From DAIOFH01 sp036745875 (GTDB lineage Bacteria > Planctomycetota > SZUA-567): a DNA stretch of 48,211 nt. The number at the start of each line of letters is the position of its first letter. Position 1 is the stretch's first letter. Where the stretch lies: the NCBI GenBank assembly GCA_036745875.1, contig DAIOFH010000007.1, positions 1-48,211 of the forward strand. The letters run 5' to 3'. Of this stretch, positions 31,929-39,934 are shown piece after piece. The notes under the pieces are model-generated. The model was not told where the DNA came from. It did not search any database and saw nothing but the letters and a program-made list of their open reading frames with translations. A program made the translations under genes and the position numbers.

Positions 31929-33026
31929 TTACCGCGCTCCAGCCAGGAGGACGCCCGCGATCCTCGCGCCGGCCGCTTCGAGTTTGGCGCCTGTGCGTTC
32001 GACATTGCCGCGCGTCGCCAGGCCGCTAAACGCAGCCAGGGCGGTGAATCCGACATTACGGCACAACGCCACCGTTTCGCTTTGGCTGGCAGGGCCGCAG
32101 TCCAGTATGACAAAATCGAAGGCCCTGTGCACCGAGTCCAAAAGGTTCTCGGCCTGGTGTGTATTAAGGATGTCATCCCCGTCGCGATCCGACGGTCTTG
32201 CCGGGAGTACGTAAAGATTGTCTTCTTCACTGACCACCAGCGCTTCCTCCAGCGGGCAGGTTCCGTGCAGGACGTCGGCGAGGGCGAAATATTTCATGGG
32301 AATGCCAAGTCGCGTAGCGACGCGCGGATTTTTAAGGTCGAAATCGATAAGGAGTATTCTCGCCCCTACGCGCCGCGCCATAGCAAGGGACAGACGAATA
32401 GCCAGTTCGGTCCGGCCTTGGCCCCGGCCTGAACTGGTGATCAACAGGGACGGCTTTTGCGGATCGACAGCGGCGAGATTGGCGCACAATTCCCGCGCTT
32501 CAGCCTCGAACTTATCCGCCCCTATGAGGGGAAGTTGGGCGAAGCGGCGAACGCGGCGAGCCTTTGCCAGCCTCACAATGCCGTTTAAGGTCGGTTCGGG
32601 TTCTGCTTCCGGGCGGGCTATCAGCCGCTGGCTGATTGGGTTTGGCATGTCGCGGCCCATGATCACCGCGCCTTCGTCAAACGCATCTTCCAGATTGTGG
32701 TCGAGGACGGTGTCTGTCTCGTTATCCAGTACGGGGAGGGCGTCCGTTACGGTAGGGAATTTTTCCGGTTTTTCATCCGTCGTGTCCTCGCCGTTTGCCG
32801 CGGGAACGTAATCCGGCTGTAAATCCATGGCATCGGTGACAGGCAGGGAGTCCAGTGGATTGAAATCCGTTTCCGTGAAGTCATTCTGGTCAAACGCGGG
32901 TGATACGGCGCTCTCGAGATGGTCGAGGAACTGCGCGACATCCTTCTCCGGTTGCTCCGGCTTGGCAACGGGGATGGCGAGCTTGTTCGATTGCATGAGT
33001 TTGCCGAATGCGTCGTCTGCGTTCAT
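31929..33026 (-). CDS. BY-kinase-like (CpsD/CapB family) ATPase with degenerate Walker A
   Basis: 365 residues. A variable acidic N-terminus (about 1-165) precedes a MinD/CpsD-type P-loop domain. The P-loop reads SSGRGQGRTELA (about residue 202), with Arg where BY-kinases and nearly all P-loop proteins have Lys. Walker A' is LLIDFDLKNPRVATRLG and Walker B FVILDCGP. The C-terminus ends in AGVLLAGAR with no tyrosine cluster. Together these suggest a catalytically dead or altered homologue acting structurally with the co-encoded Wzc/GumC-like protein. Its start overlaps the upstream gene's stop (TGATG), so translation is coupled. Confidence 0.85.
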   Translation of the reverse strand: MNADDAFGKLMQSNKLAIPVAKPEQPEKDVAQFLDHLESAVSPAFDQNDFTETDFNPLDSLPVTDAMDLQPDYVPAANGEDTTDEKPEKFPTVTDALPVLDNETDTVLDHNLEDAFDEGAVIMGRDMPNPISQRLIARPEAEPEPTLNGIVRLAKARRVRRFAQLPLIGADKFEAEARELCANLAAVDPQKPSLLITSSGRGQGRTELAIRLSLAMARRVGARILLIDFDLKNPRVATRLGIPMKYFALADVLHGTCPLEEALVVSEEDNLYVLPARPSDRDGDDILNTHQAENLLDSVHRAFDFVILDCGPASQSETVALCRNVGFTALAAFSGLATRGNVERTGAKLEAAGARIAGVLLAGAR

Positions 33027-35506
33027 CAGTTTTGTTCCGGGGTTGTTGATTCAGGTACCGGGGATTCGCGCCACACTTCGGGCGCGAAAGGCATATCCGG
33101 CGTCAGCCAGCCGCGACTGACCCCCTGATGCGCCGCGACCGCCAGGATGATCACGAGCAGGGCCGCGATCCAGGCCAGGACATTTTTCTTCCCCTTTTCC
33201 AGGCGAACGACCTTCCGTTTTCCGAGTGCCGCCGGTTCATGGAGATCTATGGGGTTCGGCACATAGGCAACGCGCTTGCCTTGCCCCGCGACAGACCCGC
33301 CCTCGGCTTTAGCCGACGCATGGAGGGATTTCATGTCATAGGCGGGAAGCACGGCCAGAAGGGGCAACGACAGCAGGCGTCGCGCGACATAGGCATTCGT
33401 CAGTTTTGACGTCAGGAGCTCCCTCGCTATCAGCCACAGGAAAGCCAGGCAAAGACCTGCCGCCGCCCCGTAGTAGATGTAAATGGCGGAGACGGGAAGG
33501 CGCTGGAGAGGCATCAGCTGCGGTAGAGTGGAAAAACTCACCTGTGCGAACAATGGATGAACATATGTCGTCTGCTCCTGAGGCGCGGCAGGCGTTGATT
33601 CCGGTACGGTCGACAGCGGCTGGGCGGGCGGCTCTGTCGGCACCGCACTGAGCCCGGCTATGCTTTGGGCCAGGACGTCGACATTGCGGTTTATGGTTTC
33701 GGCGAGGCTGGCTTGCGGATTGCCTTTCGCCCGCTCCGCCTCGATGGCCAGCTCCACTTCCGCCAGCTTTTTCTCCGCATCCGCTACGGCGTCCAGCATC
33801 CTGGATGCTTCCTCCTGCAGTCGCCTGCGCCGTTCGGCAAGACCCTTGGCATTGATGTCCGCCGCATTCCATTCGCCACGCATGTTGGCGAGGCGAATTC
33901 TTCCTTCCTCGACGCTTTTGTCGGGAACCGGCTGCGGCAACAAGGCGATTCGGCTTTCGAGCGCGGTCAGTTCACGCCGTGCCTGGACGACGAACGGGTG
34001 TTCGTCGGTGCAATACAGCAGCAATTCGGCGATGTGCAGCAATAATGCCTCCCGTTCGGACCAAAGGATCGTGTACTGCGGATCGGGTTCGGGCATTTCG
34101 ATGATTTCGACCGTTGCCTCGAACGACTCTAGCCGTTCATACAGACGGTCGGCGCGTTCGCGGGCGGCGATAGCTTCGAGGGAAAGGTCGCGTATGGTCT
34201 GCCGCGCCTCATCAAGACGCAAACACGCCGCATCGCGGTCGGTCCTGGCGGTACGCAGGCGCGCCTCGAGGTCGGTTATTCTTTTTTGCCTGGCTTCCTC
34301 TTTTGCGGCCGCCTTTTCCTTCTCCAGTTGGGCGATATCCACGACAGGCGGTATTTCTTCCTCCACCGGCGGCAGCTCCGGTTCCTCGGGAATAATTTCC
34401 TCGATTTTTTCCTCAAAAACGACCTGTTGCTTTGTTTGCTTTTCCCAAGCCTCGATAAAGGCGAAAAGGGTGCGCAGGGTTAATGGGGTGGTCCGTGTCT
34501 GCGGCGAATCGAAGGGGAAGGCGAAAATGTAGAGCCGGTTCCGGAGAAGTATGTCCAGGCTGCCGCGCGCCGCGCCGTCGTGGTCTATCTTTAGTATCGC
34601 ACCTTCCAGCAACCGCGTATGCCAGAGGCCGGATTCGGTCCGTGCTGCGTCGTTGTCGTCGAAGACGGAACCGGCGGCGCGATAGAGGCTGTTGGCGACA
34701 AGGACGGGAATGACGGTCAATTCCTCCAATAATTCACGGGTGGCGACCGGGCCGAACCCGCCGCCGCCCTGGAAGTCGCTTTCCCTCACCAGGCGGGCCG
34801 ACACTTCCGCGACGGCGGTGAGCCAGGCCTCGGCGGGGGACGAGGCGGCGACGCCGTTGTTCAGCAATTCATGAAGGCGGTAAAAAACCTTGAAGAACGG
34901 ATCGATAGGGCTGGGATTGATGATGACCTGCTCAAGCATGGGAAGGTCGTCTATTTCCTGAATGGTAGTGGCGAAATTCCAGCCGGTTATTTCCGGGCGC
35001 GGATCGAGGTCGGCGACAATGCGGGCGAGGGATTGGAAATCGATGTTCCCTGCCAGGTCGTGGCGAGCGATTTCCACTGTCGGCCCAAGTTCCCGCCTGA
35101 TCCTGCCCCTGCCGAGGGCGGTGGAGAAGGTCCGGGGTGTGCGGAACGACAGCAGTTCGGTCCGCAGTTGTTCTTCCGACCAGTTGGCGTTGTCCGCAGT
35201 CATGACGACCAGGTTTTTCGTCGCGGAACGGAGATTGGCGAGGAAGAGTTTGCGGGTGTCATCACCTGCGATCAGCCCGGCCCATTCTTTCTGTTTCGCC
35301 GTCCAGTCGAAGCCGACCGATGCCGTCGGGGGGGTGATGGCGAAGGCGCGCCGGTAGCTGCTTTCATAGGTTCGCGGCATGAGAATTGCCTGGGCCAGCA
35401 AACCCCCGGCCAAACCCAATGCGAAGATGAGCAGGAACGCCCCACCGTGGCGCTTCGCCAAATATGCCGGATTCAACCTGGAATAACTCGCGTATTGCTG
35501 GATCAA
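33026..35506 (-). CDS. Wzc/GumC-like polysaccharide chain-length determinant protein
   Basis: 826 residues anchored in the inner membrane. The first helix is at about 24-44 (GGAFLLIFALGLAGGLLAQA), a long periplasmic region follows, and a Glu/Arg-rich coiled coil runs about 400-620 (QLEKEKAAAKEEARQKR and onward). A second helix lies at about 680-703 and an unusual third near 775-795 (VLAWIAALLVIILAVAAH) before the C-terminus. Long coiled coils are typical of the GNVR/Wzz co-polymerases that connect export to an OPX outer-membrane protein. Both flanking genes, OPX and BY-kinase-like, support this. The kinase is a separate protein here. The third helix is atypical. Confidence 0.85.
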   Translation of the reverse strand: MIQQYASYSRLNPAYLAKRHGGAFLLIFALGLAGGLLAQAILMPRTYESSYRRAFAITPPTASVGFDWTAKQKEWAGLIAGDDTRKLFLANLRSATKNLVVMTADNANWSEEQLRTELLSFRTPRTFSTALGRGRIRRELGPTVEIARHDLAGNIDFQSLARIVADLDPRPEITGWNFATTIQEIDDLPMLEQVIINPSPIDPFFKVFYRLHELLNNGVAASSPAEAWLTAVAEVSARLVRESDFQGGGGFGPVATRELLEELTVIPVLVANSLYRAAGSVFDDNDAARTESGLWHTRLLEGAILKIDHDGAARGSLDILLRNRLYIFAFPFDSPQTRTTPLTLRTLFAFIEAWEKQTKQQVVFEEKIEEIIPEEPELPPVEEEIPPVVDIAQLEKEKAAAKEEARQKRITDLEARLRTARTDRDAACLRLDEARQTIRDLSLEAIAARERADRLYERLESFEATVEIIEMPEPDPQYTILWSEREALLLHIAELLLYCTDEHPFVVQARRELTALESRIALLPQPVPDKSVEEGRIRLANMRGEWNAADINAKGLAERRRRLQEEASRMLDAVADAEKKLAEVELAIEAERAKGNPQASLAETINRNVDVLAQSIAGLSAVPTEPPAQPLSTVPESTPAAPQEQTTYVHPLFAQVSFSTLPQLMPLQRLPVSAIYIYYGAAAGLCLAFLWLIARELLTSKLTNAYVARRLLSLPLLAVLPAYDMKSLHASAKAEGGSVAGQGKRVAYVPNPIDLHEPAALGKRKVVRLEKGKKNVLAWIAALLVIILAVAAHQGVSRGWLTPDMPFAPEVWRESPVPESTTPEQN

Positions 35507-35528
35507 GCGATTCTTTCCTTCATCTTAT

Positions 35529-36929
35529 TTACCAGCCTTCGACACGGTTGCTTCGACGCGCCGTACCCTTGGCATCGTATTTTTCCCGGTAGTCGGGATA
35601 ATCCGTTTCCGGATTGTATCGTCTGATGGCGCTTGTTTCGCCCTGGCTCGTAACATTGTTGGTCATTTCCATGTTCAGATCGGCTTCGGGGGGGCGCGGC
35701 CCTTTTATGCGCATCTTCGGGCGCGGCGTCGGTTCCACCTCCGGCAGCTTCGCCGGGGTGCCGGAAGAGGCGAAGCCTTGTCCCGACATCAATCCTTCAG
35801 GTACTTCAGGAAGGCCGGCGTTTTTCTGCTGGGCCAGGGACGGGACGATGATTATTTGTCCCGGACGGATAAGCGGGTCGTCACCGGTCATGCCCTGCAT
35901 GGCGGCGCGGACATCGTGGAAGGTCCTGACCGGCTGGCTTCGATGCGGGCTGACCAGCATCACGGAGGCGAGGTCAGCCGAAGGCGGCGCAATGAATTTC
36001 CCGCGCGGATTGGCGGCCGGGAAGGCGGGGCCGAGGTCGTCGCCGAGCATGTCGTGTCGGCCGGGGTTGGCCTCCCAGTTTGCCGCCAGGACGGCGTCGG
36101 AGAGTTTGACCGGTTCGAGGCCCATGGGGAAGCGTCCCGGCTGGAGAACGTCGCCGAAGACGAAATAATACCCGCCGCCAGCCCGGTTTGCCTGGACGCG
36201 CACAATGCAGTCGCCTTTGACATAGACGGCGAGGACGCGCCGGATGGCTTCGGCCGCTTCCTCTGTCGTCAGACCGCGAACCCTGATAAGGTCTGGGGTG
36301 TTTTCGGGCCGGACGGTACCGTCCGCCTGGATGGTGAGGGGGCCGGAGAATTCGGGGTGGTCCTTGACCATGATGGTGATCTCGTCCCGCGGCATAAGGC
36401 GGTACTGGTCGGGCTGGTCGAGATCGGGGAAATCGCCGCCGTAGATCAGCTGTTCCACCGGGTAGAAAGTGTTGCCGGTGTTGATGTCGGCGATTTCCGG
36501 GCCGTAGATATGTGACGGCGACGGGGTCACGCGGCGTTTGGGATCATTGAAGAGTTCGTCCGCCGTCGAGTGGGACGCGATGGAAACGGGCGCATGCACC
36601 GGAGCGCTTTGGCCTCCTGCCGGCGGCAGGTATTGGCCTCCCGTCGGGGGAAGATAGTTGTCTTCCGGCAGACGCGGGAGTTCGGGTTGCTGGTCGAGGT
36701 TTTCATAGAGATTGTCGTCGAATTCGCCGAATCCGTTGTCTTTCGGCGGTTTCGGCGGTACGGAATACGTTTCCGGCGGAACCGGACGCCGCTGGTTGTA
36801 CAGGTTGCGGTAATAGCCATCATCTTGGACATAGACAACTTCCCCTTCCGGTACGCGCTGCCCGCAACCTGCGGCCAATGTGACCAGTATGAGAAGTGAG
36901 CCAAGCCCGGTTTTTATTTTTCCCGGCAT
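35529..36929 (-). CDS. Outer-membrane polysaccharide export lipoprotein (OPX/Wza-like)
   Basis: 466 residues. The lipoprotein signal is MPGKIKTGLGSLLILVTLAAGC with the lipidated Cys at 22, followed by a Pro-rich disordered stretch (about 30-170). The Poly_export domain starts at YRLMPRDEITIMV (about 178), continues through IQADGTVRPENTPDLIRVRG, and an SLBB-like region (YYFVFGDVLQPGRFPM) follows. The C-terminus ends with RPGQIIIVPSL and a linker. I chose ATG 36929, preceded by AGGGGG, because the lipobox follows correctly; the frame is open to 37118 but that prefix is non-signal-like. First gene of the six-gene export operon. Confidence 0.88.
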   Translation of the reverse strand: MPGKIKTGLGSLLILVTLAAGCGQRVPEGEVVYVQDDGYYRNLYNQRRPVPPETYSVPPKPPKDNGFGEFDDNLYENLDQQPELPRLPEDNYLPPTGGQYLPPAGGQSAPVHAPVSIASHSTADELFNDPKRRVTPSPSHIYGPEIADINTGNTFYPVEQLIYGGDFPDLDQPDQYRLMPRDEITIMVKDHPEFSGPLTIQADGTVRPENTPDLIRVRGLTTEEAAEAIRRVLAVYVKGDCIVRVQANRAGGGYYFVFGDVLQPGRFPMGLEPVKLSDAVLAANWEANPGRHDMLGDDLGPAFPAANPRGKFIAPPSADLASVMLVSPHRSQPVRTFHDVRAAMQGMTGDDPLIRPGQIIIVPSLAQQKNAGLPEVPEGLMSGQGFASSGTPAKLPEVEPTPRPKMRIKGPRPPEADLNMEMTNNVTSQGETSAIRRYNPETDYPDYREKYDAKGTARRSNRVEGW

Positions 36930-37096
36930 CCGAACGATCCCCCTATGCGACGCGCATAGTCTATACCGCCAAACATATTCGATAGACGGATTGTCCCCTC
37001 CAATCGGAACAATCCTGTAGATGTTATCGGCGGGATCGGAAATGTACTGCAGGTTTTTTGTCGTTTTGCGGAGAGAGGTATGAAGCGTGAAATTAA

Positions 37097-37122
37097 TCAC
37101 AGAGAACACAGGGTTCACGGGG
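37097..37122. repeat. Single arm of the CACGGAGAACAC repeat family
   Basis: TCACAGAGAACACAGGG and the following TTCACGGGG match the arms of the inverted repeats at 8102-8154 and 20327-20419, but no partner arm is visible here. It lies in the 237-bp gap between the NapH-like gene and the OPX gene, which otherwise shows no gene. Confidence 0.5.
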
Positions 37123-37166
37123 ACCGGTTTTTATTGTGTGTCCCTTGTCGTCTGTAGTCAAATCGC

Positions 37167-37883
37167 TTACGCCGTTTTCTTTTTCTCCGGGATGAAATCC
37201 TTCAGGCGGGGAAGGGCGGGGCCAAAGGTCAAGGCTTTGGGTACGGGACACGAGCTTGTGCATTTGAGACAACTGATGCAATGCGGCGAACGCACATTTT
37301 TCTTCGTGGAGACCTTGATCCCCATGGCGCAGGCGGCGTCGCAACGCTGGCAGTTGGCGCATTTTCCTGTGTCGCGCTTGACTGTAAGCACCCGCGCCAT
37401 GCTCAGTAAGCCATAGAGCGCGCCAAAACCGCAGATATACCTGCAGAATGGCCTGTCCATCAGAAGGGAGAGGACAAGGACCAGACCCAAACCGATATAT
37501 AATGACATCTCCAGCACCTGCCCGGTGATAAGGCTGAAATACGCTCTGCGATAGTTTATGTTCAGCACCGGCAGCATGGCCAGTGCTCCGGCCAAGAGAA
37601 GGGCATAGCGCAGCCAGGAAAGGTGGCGGTCAACTTTCTCCGGAATTCGCAGCGTAATGCCAAAAATCCTTTTTCCCACGACACGCAGCCAGTCCTGGAT
37701 CGCACCGAACGGGCACTACCAGCCACAATAAAACACTCCGGCCATAATGACCAGCGGGACAAAGATGTATTGAGGCAACCCCATGCCGCGCAACAGGTTG
37801 GTGAATCCCATAATAATAAGGGCCGTTACCACGCACTGTACTGCCAGACGCAGTATTTGAGAATAGAAGCGCTTATTGATCAT
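37167..37883 (-). pseudogene. NapH-like membrane ferredoxin interrupted by an in-frame amber codon
   Basis: Reading from ATG 37883 (AAGGA 7 bases upstream) gives 55 codons, a TAG at 37716-37718, then 182 more codons in the same frame. The break falls inside a conserved motif: FYCGW, TAG, then CPFGAIQDWL. Around it are about four membrane helices, the second FCRYICGFGALYG motif, and two 4Fe-4S sites (CANCQRCDAACAMG and CISCLKCTSSCPVP). This is the architecture of NapH/YccM-like quinol-linked iron-sulfur proteins. The intact frame on both sides points to a recent nonsense change, readthrough, or a base error. Several neighbours end in TAG, so amber is a normal stop here. An internal ATG at 37679 could only give a truncated protein. 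Confidence 0.75.
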
Positions 37884-37972
37884 CTGTTTTTCCTTATTCG
37901 TTTTTCATGCCGCCGTGAAGTTAGTGTTTGGCTGCCGATCGGATGTTTCCTTCTTTTTTATAAAAAAGGTTC

Positions 37973-38000
37973 TTGACAAAATTAGTTTTATACATAAAAC
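37973..38000 (+). promoter_or_regulatory. DUF3793-flavodoxin promoter
   Basis: TTGACA (37973-37978) with a likely -10 TAAAAC (37995-38000) 16 bp away. The -10 is the right half of the first palindrome, so a bound regulator would block the promoter. Confidence 0.5.
37985..38000. promoter_or_regulatory. Palindromic operator copy 1
   Basis: GTTTTATACATAAAAC, a perfect palindrome outside its two central bases, overlapping the promoter. Confidence 0.6.
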
Positions 38001-38041
38001 AATAAGTCTTGCCCATCTCGGACATTTTCCTTTGAAGGATA

Positions 38042-38057
38042 GTTTTATTTATAAAAC
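38042..38057. promoter_or_regulatory. Palindromic operator copy 2
   Basis: GTTTTATTTATAAAAC, identical to copy 1 outside the central dinucleotide, 57 bp downstream of it and within the leader. Confidence 0.6.
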
Positions 38058-38079
38058 ATATATTGAGTGATGTTGTTGA

Positions 38080-38095
38080 GTTCTATAGATAAAAC
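38080..38095. promoter_or_regulatory. Palindromic operator copy 3
   Basis: GTTCTATAGATAAAAC, one mismatch in the left half, 38 bp after copy 2 and 37 bp before the chosen start codon. Confidence 0.55.
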
Positions 38096-38132
38096 AATAT
38101 CTGACGATCCGAAGAGAAAGGAATGCGGAAAA

Positions 38133-38792
38133 ATGCCTGTAGCGCTGGCAGTCGAGGCGGTCAACCCGGTACTGGCCATGATGGACAGGATCAGAGGGTT
38201 GGATGATTGCGAATTTTTGCGCAATCTCGTCGCCTACCATGCCGCGCCTGTCATCAGCGGGTACAAGCCTGCCGCATTGATCAGTCTGCACGGTTGGGGG
38301 AGGGATTACACCTCGGCCCTTCGCAAAAGCGCCAAGCCGGTTGCCGATACCCTCGGCGTCAAACTTTGCTGCGTCAAATCGGACCAGGATTCATTGACAT
38401 TATTGGTGTATTCCCCTCAACTTCTGGAAGATACCCTTTCCTCGCCGGAAGCCGGGAAGTTGCTGGAGGAAAAAGGGTATTTTGACGCTGGCAGGACGCT
38501 GACTGCGCTTTTATCCTGTTTGCGCTTGAAAAGCCGCGACGGCGCCATTCCGCACGAGATAGGCTTGTTCCTAGGCTATCCTGCGCGGGACGTGCGTTGT
38601 TTTATCGAGGAAGGGGCCGAGTCCTGCAAGGTGACCGGCTGCTGGAAAGCATACGGCAATGTCGAAGAGGCGGAGCGTTGCTCCAATCTCTGGAAAGAAA
38701 CGAGGGCGTTTGCCGCGAGGCTTATCGCGTCAGGGCTGGGGCTGGGGGACGTTGTCATGGAGTTGCAAGGGAAAAGGCAGTTGGCCGCATAA
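38133..38792 (+). CDS. DUF3793 family protein
   Basis: 219 residues. DUF3793 features are FLRNLVAYHAAPVISGYKPAALISL near the start, the central SPQLLEDTL, and the strongly conserved EIGLFLGYPARDVRCFIEEG and KVTGCWKAYGN. The function is unknown. In anaerobes, homologues often sit near flavodoxins and iron-transport genes, which suggests metal or redox control; that is recalled knowledge, not shown here. ATG 38133 is preferred, with AAAGGA 10 bases upstream. A longer in-frame ATG at 38067 would place operator copy 3 inside the gene. Followed by flavodoxin after 57 bp. Confidence 0.85.
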   Translation: MPVALAVEAVNPVLAMMDRIRGLDDCEFLRNLVAYHAAPVISGYKPAALISLHGWGRDYTSALRKSAKPVADTLGVKLCCVKSDQDSLTLLVYSPQLLEDTLSSPEAGKLLEEKGYFDAGRTLTALLSCLRLKSRDGAIPHEIGLFLGYPARDVRCFIEEGAESCKVTGCWKAYGNVEEAERCSNLWKETRAFAARLIASGLGLGDVVMELQGKRQLAA

Positions 38793-38849
38793 CAGGAAAA
38801 GCGGTCGGCCTATAATTTTTGGAACACCATTTGAATAGGGGAAAGAAAA

Positions 38850-39281
38850 ATGTCCAAGGTAATGATTGTGTACTGGTCCGGTACCGGCAACACGGAAAAG
38901 ATGGCGCAGCTTATCGCCGACGGTTCAAAGGAAGCTGGCGCGGAAGTGACAATGAAAACCGTCTCCGAAGCAAAACCCGACGAAGTCGCCAATTACGACG
39001 TTGTCGCCATCGGTTCGCCGTCCATGGGCGCGGAAGTGCTTGAAGAAAGCGAAATGGAACCGTTTGTCGAAGACATCAGTGCACTTGTCAAGGGATGCAA
39101 GCTTGCCTTGTTCGGTTCGTACGACTGGGGCGACGGTGAATGGATGCGCAACTGGGTCGACCGTATGGAAGGCGCGGGCGCGAGGATCTATGACGGCGAA
39201 GGCCTCATCGTCCACCTCACGCCGGAAGGCGAGGACGCCGAAAAATGCAAGGCGCTCGGCAAGGGCATCGCTTCTTTCTAA
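38850..39281 (+). CDS. Flavodoxin, short-chain
   Basis: 143-residue FMN electron carrier. The phosphate-binding loop is VYWSGTGNTEKMA (about 7-19), the isoalloxazine loops are GSPSMGAEVLEE (about 55) and LFGSYDWGDGEWM (about 88), all typical of clostridial-type short flavodoxins. It replaces ferredoxin under iron limitation in many anaerobes. Cotranscribed with the DUF3793 gene under the triple palindrome, it would be induced together with it. GGGGAAAG precedes the ATG. A weak A/T-rich hairpin ending in eight T's follows at about 39282-39300. Confidence 0.95.
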   Translation: MSKVMIVYWSGTGNTEKMAQLIADGSKEAGAEVTMKTVSEAKPDEVANYDVVAIGSPSMGAEVLEESEMEPFVEDISALVKGCKLALFGSYDWGDGEWMRNWVDRMEGAGARIYDGEGLIVHLTPEGEDAEKCKALGKGIASF

Positions 39282-39364
39282 AAAAACTGGATTTTTTTTG
39301 TATGCCGTGCGGGTGTGCGCCGATAGAATAGCTTTCTTAACCACCAGCTAAAAAAGGAGGGGCA

Positions 39365-39934
39365 ATGGCGGCAAATAAAAAGCGTTGTCACTGGTGCGGC
39401 GACGACGAGTTATACATAAAATACCATGACGAGGAATGGGGTGTGCCGCTTCGCGACGAGCGCGGCCAGTTCGAGTTCCTTATTCTCGAAGGCGCGCAGG
39501 CTGGTTTGTCCTGGCTGACCATATTGAAGAAAAGGGAAAACTACCGCAAGGCATTTGCCGACTTCGACCCGGAAAAGGTGTCGCGTTTTTCCGAGGCGAA
39601 AATGGAAAAGCTGCTTGCCGACCCAGGCATCGTCAGGAACAGGCTCAAGGTGGCGGCGGCAGTCAACAATGCCCAGCGTTTTCTCGATGTCGCCGAAAAA
39701 CACGGCAGTTTTTCAAAATTCATCTGGTCGTTCGTCGACGGCAAGCCGATCAAAAACGCGAGGAAACGGTCCGAAGACATTCCCGCCACTTCCCCTGAGT
39801 CAGACGCCCTTTCCAAGGAACTGAAACACCTTGGTTTCAAGTTCGTCGGCTCCACCATCATCTACGCCCATATGCAGGCCACAGGCATGGTCAACGACCA
39901 CCTTGTCGATTGTTTCAGGTACAGCCAGGTATGA
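39365..39934 (+). CDS. tag: DNA-3-methyladenine glycosylase I
   Basis: 189-residue base-excision enzyme removing 3-methyladenine. The zinc snap is formed by KRCHWC near the N-terminus and the C-terminal NDHLVDCFR. Family blocks are YHDEEWGVPLRDE, FEFLILEGAQAGLSWLTIL with the catalytic Glu, and GFKFVGSTIIYAHMQATGM. Length is normal. AAGGAGG lies 5 bases before the ATG. Its TGA overlaps the rsmI start (ATGA). No LexA-like box is seen upstream. Confidence 0.97.
   Translation: MAANKKRCHWCGDDELYIKYHDEEWGVPLRDERGQFEFLILEGAQAGLSWLTILKKRENYRKAFADFDPEKVSRFSEAKMEKLLADPGIVRNRLKVAAAVNNAQRFLDVAEKHGSFSKFIWSFVDGKPIKNARKRSEDIPATSPESDALSKELKHLGFKFVGSTIIYAHMQATGMVNDHLVDCFRYSQV

Larger units (their letters stand above)
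37884..38132. promoter_or_regulatory. AT-rich divergent control region between the NapH-like and DUF3793 genes
   Basis: Contains a perfect palindrome CTTTTTTATAAAAAAG (37953-37968), a promoter for the DUF3793 gene, and three copies of a GTTTTAT-NN-ATAAAAC palindrome (listed separately). The symmetry and the shared position suggest joint control of both directions. Confidence 0.5.

Noticed and set aside
30868..32214. 448-codon plus-strand frame over the ExeA-like and BY-kinase-like genes
   Set aside because: It is antisense to two genes with Walker motifs and has no recognisable domain.
37716..37718. Pyrrolysine or genome-wide TAG reassignment
   Set aside because: At least seven genes in the window end naturally in TAG and no pyl gene is present here. 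Kept only as a remote possibility in the finding.
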